64,000 bases of DNA. Source: JAGWRI01 sp035700805 (GTDB lineage Bacteria; Gemmatimonadota; Gemmatimonadetes; Gemmatimonadales; Gemmatimonadaceae). The stretch spans positions 1-64,000 of the forward strand of contig DASSOG010000063.1 of assembly GCA_035700805.1 (NCBI GenBank), written 5' to 3'. The position numbers were made by a program, and so were the translations under genes. Shown here one piece after another: positions 8,310-15,829 of this stretch (position 1 is the stretch's first letter; each line of letters opens with the position of its first letter). Below the pieces are notes generated by a model. The model ran no database searches. It had not been told where the DNA came from and saw only the letters and a list, made by a program, of their open reading frames with translations.

Positions 8310-9028
8310 ACTGGGGGCGAGGGACGCTGGCGGTGCTGTGCCTGCCACTGCTTGGGGCCGGGCCAGCGGCAGGAGCGGCATTGCGCCCCGTGATGGAGGC
8401 GCCGGTGGTTGCCGCGTCGCCGCCGCACCTCACTATTGCACGACTGCAATACGGCGGCGGCGGTGACTGGTATGCCAACCCCTCCAGCCTGCCCAACCTG
8501 CTGGCGGCCATCCGTGCGCGCACGACGCTCCGGGTGGATCGCACCGAGGCGCGGGTGACGTTGATGGACGACCGGCTGTTCGACTATCCCTTCATTCACG
8601 TGACGGGACACGGGAACATCCACTTCACCGACGCGGAAGTCGTGCGACTGCGCGAGTACCTGGAGCGCGGCGGCTTCCTGCACGTGGACGACAACTACGG
8701 GCTCGATCCCTACTTTCGCCGGGAGATCAAGCGCGTGTTCCCCAACCGCCCGCTGGTGGACGTGCCGCTGTCACATCCGATTTATCATATTGTATATGAT
8801 TTCCCCAAAGGGCTGCCCAAGATCCACGTCCACGACGGGCTCCCCGCGCGGGGATACGGCATCTTCCTCGGCAGCCGGCTGGCGGTCTTCTACTCGTTTT
8901 CCAGCGACCTCGGGAATGGCTGGGAAGATCCCGACGTGTACCACGATCCGCCGGCACTGCATGAAGCGGCGCTCCGCATGGGCGTCAACCTGTTCGTGTA
9001 TGCGGTGACCAGCCGGCCAGGGGCATGA
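8306..9028 (+). CDS. DUF4159 family exported protein
   Basis: A 240-residue protein with a signal peptide (residues 1-25, ending AGAA). The body matches DUF4159: ARLQYGGGGDWYANPSSLPNLL, then YPFIHVTGHGNIHF, LREYLERGGFLHVDDNYG and a late GVNLFVYA. The fold resembles the class-I amidotransferase/ThuA superfamily, but the activity is unknown. GTG at 8306 overlaps the rsmI stop and the last codons overlap the next gene. DUF4159 genes usually travel with MoxR ATPase, DUF58 and DUF4175 genes; here DUF4175-like and TPR genes follow. An AT-rich palindrome sits inside the gene at 8784-8800. Confidence 0.9.
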   Translation: MNWGRGTLAVLCLPLLGAGPAAGAALRPVMEAPVVAASPPHLTIARLQYGGGGDWYANPSSLPNLLAAIRARTTLRVDRTEARVTLMDDRLFDYPFIHVTGHGNIHFTDAEVVRLREYLERGGFLHVDDNYGLDPYFRREIKRVFPNRPLVDVPLSHPIYHIVYDFPKGLPKIHVHDGLPARGYGIFLGSRLAVFYSFSSDLGNGWEDPDVYHDPPALHEAALRMGVNLFVYAVTSRPGA

Positions 9029-12000
9029 CCATCTTCCAGCGGGTGGAGCGGGAGCGCCGGCGCGCCCGCCGGCTGGAGCTGGCGGGCGGGGCCGCGGCTG
9101 CGGCGGCCGTGGTCTTCGGGGTGGTCGCGGCGTCCGGCATGGTGCTGGGCGACGCGCGCTGGCTGGCCTTGCCGCGCGCGCTCCCGGCACTCGTGTGGCT
9201 GTTCGTGGCCGCGTGCCTTGCGGTGATGGCGCGGCGTACCCGCCGGCAACTCGCCGCCCGCACGTCGCGTCCGGCGGTGGCGGCCGCCATCGAACGCGAG
9301 CACGCCCTGCGCGCGGGTTCACTTCGCGGTGCCATGGAGGTGGCCGACGCCGGCCCCTTTGGCCAGCGGGCCGCCCAGCTTGCGGCTGACGCCCTGCCGT
9401 CGGTGGAGGAGTCGCTCGTGCCGCGCTACCACGCCACGGCCCGCCAGCGCCTGCTGCGCGTGGGGGTGGCCGCGCTGCTGACCGCCGTGCTGCTGGTCGT
9501 CGTGGCGCCGGTGTGGAGCGACGGGCTGCTGGCCGTGCTGCGTCCCGTGAGCGCGTGGCGCGGGACGCTGCTCGCGCCACTCCGGTTTGAACGGCTGCCG
9601 GAGGTCGTCATGCGGGGGGACACGATCCACGTGAGGATTGCGGCCGCGGGCCGGTCCACGGTGCAACTCCAGAGCCGCGTGACTGGCGAAGGGTGGCGCC
9701 GGCAGACACTGCACGTGGCGCCGACGGGCACCGCGACCGCCGTGCTAGGTCCATTGCGCGGGGAGCTCACGGTGGTTGCCGCCGACGGTCGCTCGACGAC
9801 CGATACCGCGCGCGTCCGCGTGGCCGACCGCCCCTTTGTGGGGGCCATCACGATCCGCGCGGAATACCCGGCGTATCTGGACCGCGCGGCGGAAACGCTG
9901 CCGGTGGGGGAGCCGATCGTCGTGCCACGCGGCACGGCACTTGAACTGGCCGGCCACGCGTCCGTTCCGCTGCAGACCGCTGGGCTGGTGCGTGACGGCG
10001 ATACGACATTCCTGCTGATCAGGAGCCGAGCCTTTGCCGGCCGGCTGGTGCCGGCGGGCAGCGCCACCTGGCGCTGGTTCGCGCGGGGGGACGACGCCGC
10101 GGTCGCCGACCTCCCCGATCCGCTGGACGTGGCCGTGGTGCCCGACTCCGCGCCGCAGGTGGAGATCCTGGCGCCGAGTGCCGACACCGTCGTGGCCGCG
10201 CTCGACACTGTCTCGATCCAGGGGGTGGCGTCCGACGACCACGGCTTGCAGTCGGTGGAGCTGCACGGCTGGCGCGACGGGCCGGGCGGCGCATCGGAGG
10301 CGGTGCGGCAGTCGTTGTTGTCCACCCGCGGGGCAGCGTGGGCCGGCAGGGTCCAGGTGGACCTGTCCTCGCTGCACCTGACTCCTGGCGAGGCATTCCA
10401 CCTGAACCTCTCGGCGGTGGACAATTCGCCCTGGGCGCAGCGCAGCACCAGTCGTGAACTGGTATTGCGCGTGCCAGGCATGGACGAGCGGCGGGCGATG
10501 GCCCGCGCCGCGGCGGACTCCGCGGTGCAGGCGGTGCGGCGCACGGCGACCGCGGAAGGTGGCATCGAGCAGCGCACCGCGGAGATGTCGCGCTCGCGCC
10601 TGAACCGAGATGAAATGCGGACGCAGGACGGCAAGGCGTCCGATGCCATGGGCTACGAGGCCGCCGAGCAGGCGCGTGCGCTGGTCAAGGAACAGCGCGA
10701 CCTGGCCGATCGGGTGACGCAGTTGCGGCAGGGCGCCGAGCGCCTGCGCGAACAGCTCAAGCGGGCGGGTGCGCTGGACAGCGCGCTTTCGGACCAGTTG
10801 CAGGATGCGCAGCGGATGCTCCGCCAGGCGCTGACGCCGGAACTGCAGGCCGAGCTGCAGCAGCTCGACCAGTCGGCCCAGGCGCTCGACGCCAAGGGGG
10901 CCGACCAGTCGCTGGCCAACCTGGCCGCGATGCAGGCGCGCCTGCGTGAGCAACTGGAGAAAAGCGCGCAGATGCTGCAGCGCGCGGCGTTCGAGGGCGC
11001 CATGCAGACGCTCCACGACGAAGCCGCTGATATCGCGAAGGGCGAGCGCGCGCTGGGTGATTCCGCGGGACACCAGCCGGACGCTGGCGCCGCCGTCGAT
11101 TCCGCGGGACACCAGGCGGACGCTGGCGCCGCGGTCGATTCCGGGCGGGCTGGACTGCCAACCGTGGATCAGCGTCGTGCGCTGGGCGACCGATCCGCGG
11201 CCCTGTCCACCGCCACCAGGGCCCTGCAGCAGCAGCTGGCGGAAGCCGGCGCGCATGCCGGCGCCCGGAACGTGGACCAGGCGCACACATTCGCATCAGC
11301 GTCCACTGAATCCATGACCAGCCGGGGCGATGTCAGTACGGCGGCCGCGGAGATGCAGCGGGCGGCACAGTCCATGAAGCAGGCGCGCGACCAGCAGGTG
11401 AGCGAGTGGCAGGGGCAGCTCAAGGAGATGCTGGATCGCGCGGTGCAGGACCTGCTTCAACTTTCTCGGCAGGAGCAGGCGATGGAGCAGGACATGCGCA
11501 CCGGCACCGCGAAGCCCGGCGAAGTCCGTGGTCGGCAGGGAGCGGTGCAGCAGGGCGTGGACCAGGTGCGGCGTGAGCTGCAGGAGCAGGCGCAGCGGAG
11601 TTCGCTGGTTTCGGGGCGCGCCCAGCAGGCGGTGGCCGACGCGCAGCAGCAGGTGTCCGAAGCCACGCAGTCGGCCAGCGACCCGCGGAACGCGCCGCAG
11701 ACGCCCGCGACCCTGGCAGAGGCCGCCGACGCCCTGAACCGCGCGGCGGCAGCGCTCGCCCGCGACCGGCAGCGCGTGAACACCGCCAAGTCGGCCTCGG
11801 GGTTTTCGGAAATGCTGCAGCAGCTCCAGGAGGCCGCGCGCAAGCAGGGCTCCATCAATGCACAGGCGCAGGCGTTGCTCCCCATGCCGGGCCAGGGGCA
11901 GATGAGTCCGCAGGCACAGGCGGCCGCGCGCCTGCTCGCGGGCCAGGAGCGTGGGCTGGCGCGCCACCTCGATGACGTGAGCGACGCCGTTGGCGGCGAT

Positions 12001-12339
12001 CGCGCGGCGCAGCTCGCGCGCGAGGCGCGGGCCGTGGCGGAGGCGCTGGATCGCGGGCGCGTGGACGCGGCCACGGTCGCGCGGCAGGAACAGCTCCTGC
12101 AGCACATGCTCGATGCGGGGCGCTCGCTGCAGAAGGATGAACGTGAAGACACCGGCCAGCGTGAGGCGGAGTCGGCGGTGCACCCCAGGGTCTTCACTCC
12201 GCAGGCCGGCAGCGCGTCGGGACAAAGCGCGGTCCGGTATCGCGTGCCGACGTGGGACGAGCTGCGCGGGCACTCGGCGGACGAGCGTCGCGCCATCATG
12301 GAATACTTCAGGCGGATCAATGGTGGCTCGGCTCACTAG
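9025..12339 (+). CDS. DUF4175-like large membrane-anchored coiled-coil protein
   Basis: A protein of 1104 residues. Three hydrophobic segments near residues 18-45, 48-68 and 147-170 anchor the N-terminus. Residues 180-480 are beta-rich, Ig-like, exported domains. From about residue 490 to 1060 the chain is Gln/Ala/Arg-rich coiled coil (for example LKRAGALDSALSDQLQDAQR). This matches the DUF4175 layout found beside DUF4159 genes; the cellular role is unknown, with cell-envelope stress or surface integrity a reasonable guess. ATG at 9025 overlaps the DUF4159 stop. A 39-bp tandem repeat lies at 11059-11136. The family call is by layout and neighbourhood. Confidence 0.8.
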   Translation: MTIFQRVERERRRARRLELAGGAAAAAAVVFGVVAASGMVLGDARWLALPRALPALVWLFVAACLAVMARRTRRQLAARTSRPAVAAAIEREHALRAGSLRGAMEVADAGPFGQRAAQLAADALPSVEESLVPRYHATARQRLLRVGVAALLTAVLLVVVAPVWSDGLLAVLRPVSAWRGTLLAPLRFERLPEVVMRGDTIHVRIAAAGRSTVQLQSRVTGEGWRRQTLHVAPTGTATAVLGPLRGELTVVAADGRSTTDTARVRVADRPFVGAITIRAEYPAYLDRAAETLPVGEPIVVPRGTALELAGHASVPLQTAGLVRDGDTTFLLIRSRAFAGRLVPAGSATWRWFARGDDAAVADLPDPLDVAVVPDSAPQVEILAPSADTVVAALDTVSIQGVASDDHGLQSVELHGWRDGPGGASEAVRQSLLSTRGAAWAGRVQVDLSSLHLTPGEAFHLNLSAVDNSPWAQRSTSRELVLRVPGMDERRAMARAAADSAVQAVRRTATAEGGIEQRTAEMSRSRLNRDEMRTQDGKASDAMGYEAAEQARALVKEQRDLADRVTQLRQGAERLREQLKRAGALDSALSDQLQDAQRMLRQALTPELQAELQQLDQSAQALDAKGADQSLANLAAMQARLREQLEKSAQMLQRAAFEGAMQTLHDEAADIAKGERALGDSAGHQPDAGAAVDSAGHQADAGAAVDSGRAGLPTVDQRRALGDRSAALSTATRALQQQLAEAGAHAGARNVDQAHTFASASTESMTSRGDVSTAAAEMQRAAQSMKQARDQQVSEWQGQLKEMLDRAVQDLLQLSRQEQAMEQDMRTGTAKPGEVRGRQGAVQQGVDQVRRELQEQAQRSSLVSGRAQQAVADAQQQVSEATQSASDPRNAPQTPATLAEAADALNRAAAALARDRQRVNTAKSASGFSEMLQQLQEAARKQGSINAQAQALLPMPGQGQMSPQAQAAARLLAGQERGLARHLDDVSDAVGGDRAAQLAREARAVAEALDRGRVDAATVARQEQLLQHMLDAGRSLQKDEREDTGQREAESAVHPRVFTPQAGSASGQSAVRYRVPTWDELRGHSADERRAIMEYFRRINGGSAH
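11059..11136 (+). repeat. 39-bp tandem repeat (two copies) inside the DUF4175-like gene
   Basis: Two near-identical in-frame 39-bp copies encode DSAGHQPDAGAAV and DSAGHQADAGAAV, followed by a partial third (DSG). The repeat lies in a linker between coiled-coil blocks and keeps the reading frame. Confidence 0.9.
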
Positions 12340-14047
12340 CCCCATGCTGATGCTGCTTGCCGCGGCGGCCGTGGCGCTGGCCCCGGCCACGATGCGCGCG
12401 CAGTCGGACACATCAGCGTTCTATCAAGGCATGAACCTGGAAGGTGCCGGCCACTTCCGCGACGCGGCCGTGGCGTACCGCCGCGCGCTGGCGCAGCCAC
12501 GCGACCGGGTGAACGCCCTGCTGGGCCTGGAACGGGCGTATGCGCGCGTGGGCTGGACCGACTCGCTGTTGCCCACCGTGGATTCGCTGGTCCGGTTGTA
12601 CCCGGGCGAAGCGGCGTTCCGCGGGGTCCAGTTGCGGGCATACACGATGCTGGGGCGGGCGGCCGACGCCCGGCTGGCCTTCGAGTCCTGGGCGCGGCGC
12701 ATGCCGGGCCAGCCGGATGCGTATCGCGCCTATGCGCGTTTGCTGCTGCAACAGGGAAAGGCCGCCGAAGCCGATTCGATTATTCGAATGGGCGGCGCGC
12801 GCCTGGGCGGCACCACGTCCCTGGCCATGGAGCTGGCGCAGTCGCAGGCTGCGCTGGGCCAGTGGACGGCATCCACGCTCACCTGGCGCACGGCCGTGGC
12901 GGGGAACCCGGGGCTGGACCAGGCCGCGGCGTTTGCGCTGGCGCCCGCGCCCGCCACCGCCCGCGATTCCATCCGCAACGTGCTCCTGCGGTTTCCGCCG
13001 GAGGCGGGCGCGCGGCGTACGCTTTCGGAACTGGAGATGGTGTGGGGCGCGCCGGCCGCCGCGTGGGCGGCCCTGCGCGACTTGCCGGCGGACAGCGCGA
13101 CCGTGATCGCGTGGCTGGACTTTGCGCAGCGCGCCGAAGCAGGAGAGCAGTGGGCGCTGGCCCGTAACGCGCGCGTCGCCGCATTGCGGTGGCGCCCCGA
13201 GCCTGGCCTTTCCATCCAGGCGGCGACGGATGCCCTGAACGCGGGCGACGCGTCCACGGCGCTGGCGCTCCTGCCCGATTCCGGACTCGACTCGGCGCGC
13301 GTGGCCGCGTACGTGCTGCCCGTGCGCGCGCAGGCGCTGGCCCAGTCGGGCAAGCCCGGTGAGGCGCAGGCGCTCGTGCGGGCGTATGCTCGATTCCTGT
13401 CGCCGGGTGAATTGGCCCCGTTGCAGGAAGCCGTGGCGTTTGGCTGGGTGCGGCGTGGCGAGCTGGACAGCGCGCGTGTGGCCTTGCACGCGGCGGGGCC
13501 GGGGGCGGATTCGAGCGCGGCGGCGGGCTGGGTGGCGCTGTATGAGGGGAACCTGGCCGGGGCGCGCGCGATGCTGAAGAACTCCTCCGAAGTCTCGCCG
13601 CAGCTCGCGGAGGCGCTGGGGATGGTGACGCGTGTGGAGGCGGACTCCGCGACAGACATCGGGGCCGCGTTCCTGCTGCTGGCCCGGCTCGACTCCAGTG
13701 GCGCGGCGGCCGCCTTCACGGCCATGGCCCCCCGGCATGGCGACGTGGGCTCCGCCATGCTCGCCCTGGCGGCGCGGATAGACGAGGCCCGGCACGCCGA
13801 CTCGCTGGCGGTGGCGGCCTGGTCGCAGGTGGTGAACAATTTTCCGAAGTCGCCCGAGGCTGCGGGCGCTGAGCTGGCGTGGGCCCGCTACCTGGGACGC
13901 ACCGGCAGGACCGCCGACGCCGTGACGCACCTGGAGCACCTGATCCTGACGTATCCTGGGAGTGCGCTGGTGCCGCAGGCTCGACGCGAACTGGAACTGG
14001 CGCGGAGCGCGATCCCGGGCACCGGGCCTGGAGGGGGGCGGCCATGA
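12320..14047 (+). CDS. Exported tetratricopeptide-repeat protein
   Basis: A protein of about 575 residues with a signal peptide (LMLLAAAAVALAPATMRAQS) followed by helical hairpins of TPR type along the whole length. Examples are NLEGAGHFRDAAVAYRRALA near the start and LGRTGRTADAVTHLEHLIL near the end. TPR solenoids bind partner proteins, here probably in the periplasm. The ATG at 12320 overlaps the upstream gene by 20 bp; GTG at 12323 or ATG at 12344 are alternatives. It lies between the DUF4175-like and amidotransferase-fold genes and overlaps the latter by 4 bp, so all are probably one operon. Confidence 0.85.
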   Translation: MVARLTSPMLMLLAAAAVALAPATMRAQSDTSAFYQGMNLEGAGHFRDAAVAYRRALAQPRDRVNALLGLERAYARVGWTDSLLPTVDSLVRLYPGEAAFRGVQLRAYTMLGRAADARLAFESWARRMPGQPDAYRAYARLLLQQGKAAEADSIIRMGGARLGGTTSLAMELAQSQAALGQWTASTLTWRTAVAGNPGLDQAAAFALAPAPATARDSIRNVLLRFPPEAGARRTLSELEMVWGAPAAAWAALRDLPADSATVIAWLDFAQRAEAGEQWALARNARVAALRWRPEPGLSIQAATDALNAGDASTALALLPDSGLDSARVAAYVLPVRAQALAQSGKPGEAQALVRAYARFLSPGELAPLQEAVAFGWVRRGELDSARVALHAAGPGADSSAAAGWVALYEGNLAGARAMLKNSSEVSPQLAEALGMVTRVEADSATDIGAAFLLLARLDSSGAAAAFTAMAPRHGDVGSAMLALAARIDEARHADSLAVAAWSQVVNNFPKSPEAAGAELAWARYLGRTGRTADAVTHLEHLILTYPGSALVPQARRELELARSAIPGTGPGGGRP

Positions 14048-15321
14048 AGCGTATTCGTATACGATGGGCTGGATGGCGGACGGCGGTGCTCACGCTGCTG
14101 TTGCCAGCCGCGGCCGGTGCCCAGCACCTGCTGGTTCCCATGGACGAGGCGCAGTCGGACCACCTGAAGGCGTACGGGCTCACCTTTGCCACGCTCAGGA
14201 TGGGGCTGAAGGCGGAGTGGTTGCTGAACTACCGTGGCGGGTCGTTCCTGCTGCCTGATGTTCCCGAGTTGCGACGGGAGGCGGCGCTGGACGGCGTGTC
14301 GGTGGAACCCATGGACGACGCGGGGCTGGCCGCCGTGCGCACGCTGATCCAGGACTCGAACATGGATGCGATTCCGCTGGAGCGGGCGCCGCGCATTGCG
14401 GTCTATACGCCGAAGGAGGCGGCGCCCTGGGACGATGCCGTGACGCTGGTGCTGAAGTATGCCGGCATCCCGTACACCGCCATCTATGACGACGAAGTGG
14501 AGCATGGCGACCTGAGCAAGTACGACTGGCTGCACCTGCACCACGAGGACTTCACCGGCCAGTTCAACAAGTTCTACCTTACGTACCAGGGCGCGCCGTG
14601 GTTCGTTTCGATGGTGCAGGCCAGCCAGGCCGAGGCGCAGAAATACGGGTTCGCAAATGTCCCGGCGCTCAAGAAGGACGTGGCGGAGCGCATCCGGCAG
14701 TTCGTGGTGAACGGCGGGTTCCTGTTCGCCATGTGCGGGGCCACCGAGACGCTGGACCTGGCCCTGGCCGCGCACGGCGTGGATATTGCGCAGCCGTTCT
14801 CGGATGGCACCCCCATGGATCCCGATGCGGACGCGAAGCTGGACTGGGCGCACGCCCTGGCGTTCCGGGGTGCGCACCTGGAGACGTCGCCGTACATCAA
14901 TTCCATGAGTGACATCGACGGGCACCAGGTGAACGACCCGGCGCGTCGCCAGCCGCTGGGCACGTTCACGCTCTTCCAGTTCTCGGCCAAGTTCGACCCC
15001 GTGGCGTCCATGCTGGTGCAGGACCACCGGTCGGTGATCAACGACTTCTATGGCGTGACCACGAGCTTCACGCGGGCTACCCTCAAGCCCGGCGACGTGG
15101 TGCTCGGCTTTGAGGAGGGGACGCCCTGGGTGAAGTACATCCACGGCGACTATGGCAAGGGCACCTGGACCTATTACGGCGGTCATGACCCGGAGGACCC
15201 CGAGCATGCCATCGGCAATCCGCCCACCGACCTGTCGCTGCACCGGAACTCGCCGGGGTACCGGCTGATCCTGAATAACGTGCTGTTTCCGGCGGCAAAG
15301 AAGAAGAAGCTGAAGACCTGA
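14044..15321 (+). CDS. Exported amidotransferase-fold protein (often misnamed asparagine synthetase B)
   Basis: A protein of 425 residues with a signal peptide ending AAAGAQ. It begins with HLLVPMDEAQSDHLKAYGL and contains LLNYRGGSFLLP, a pattern found in exported proteins that databases call asparagine synthetase B, although no synthetase domain is visible. A central segment, VNGGFLFAMCGATETLDLAL, has the nucleophile-elbow look of class-I glutamine amidotransferase or ThuA-like folds, with Cys as a possible nucleophile. Substrate unknown. The C-terminus ends KKKKLKT. ATG at 14044 overlaps the TPR gene stop. It is the last gene of the rsmI-DUF4159-DUF4175 run. Confidence 0.75.
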   Translation: MKRIRIRWAGWRTAVLTLLLPAAAGAQHLLVPMDEAQSDHLKAYGLTFATLRMGLKAEWLLNYRGGSFLLPDVPELRREAALDGVSVEPMDDAGLAAVRTLIQDSNMDAIPLERAPRIAVYTPKEAAPWDDAVTLVLKYAGIPYTAIYDDEVEHGDLSKYDWLHLHHEDFTGQFNKFYLTYQGAPWFVSMVQASQAEAQKYGFANVPALKKDVAERIRQFVVNGGFLFAMCGATETLDLALAAHGVDIAQPFSDGTPMDPDADAKLDWAHALAFRGAHLETSPYINSMSDIDGHQVNDPARRQPLGTFTLFQFSAKFDPVASMLVQDHRSVINDFYGVTTSFTRATLKPGDVVLGFEEGTPWVKYIHGDYGKGTWTYYGGHDPEDPEHAIGNPPTDLSLHRNSPGYRLILNNVLFPAAKKKKLKT

Positions 15322-15416
15322 GGCGGCCCGGGCCTCCCCCTCGTCTTTGCCGCGGCTCAGGCGTATATTCCCGGAGGTCCTTACCCGAACTCGTACCATT
15401 GAATACGAGGAGACAT

Positions 15417-15821
15417 ATGCGCACATCCTGGCGTAGGTTCGCGTTCCTGGCCATGGCGATGGCCACCGTGGCGGCGTGTGGCAGCGACAAGTCCACCGGA
15501 CCGGGCGACACCGTATCCCTGGCGGGCCAGTACACCTTGACGTCGTTCAAGGAAGGAAACAACGACCTCTCGCAGGCCACGAGCGGTACGCTGGCGCTCA
15601 CGGCCACCAACTACACCGTCAACATCACGTTCCAGGGTGACGCGGCCCCGCCCATTGCGGATCAGGGCACGTACACCGCCACCAGCAACGGCAGCTTCTC
15701 GCAGACCTCCAGCAGTTCGGGTGCGCAATCCACCGGCACGTACACCCTTGTCAACGGACTCCTGACGCTCAACGTGACGGAGCAGGGCATGGCCATCTCC
15801 CAGACCTGGCAGAAGCAGTAG
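15417..15821 (+). CDS. Lipocalin-like lipoprotein
   Basis: A protein of 134 residues with a lipoprotein signal (lipobox VAAC, Cys21) and a short GSDKSTGPGD spacer. The rest is beta-rich: LAGQYTLTSFKEGNND, TLALTATNYTV, QGTYTATSNGSF and LTLNVTEQGMAISQTWQK, typical of small lipocalin-like calycin barrels. The ATG at 15417 follows a GAGGAG ribosome-binding site. It ends 8 bp before a TonB-dependent receptor, so the two may share a transcript, with the lipoprotein binding the same ligand at the outer membrane. Ligand unknown. Confidence 0.8.
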   Translation: MRTSWRRFAFLAMAMATVAACGSDKSTGPGDTVSLAGQYTLTSFKEGNNDLSQATSGTLALTATNYTVNITFQGDAAPPIADQGTYTATSNGSFSQTSSSSGAQSTGTYTLVNGLLTLNVTEQGMAISQTWQKQ

Positions 15822-15829
15822 AGGGAACA

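Noticed and set aside
9745..11286. A 513-codon leftward frame within the DUF4175-like gene
   Set aside because: Low-complexity composition (Arg, Gln, Leu) and full overlap with a gene in conserved context.
14044..15321. A true asparagine synthetase B
   Set aside because: There is no N-terminal Cys glutaminase site and no synthetase ATP loop; only the common database name suggests it.
15322..15416. A riboswitch before the first TonB receptor
   Set aside because: The gap is only 95 bp and lacks the conserved cobalamin or TPP box patterns.
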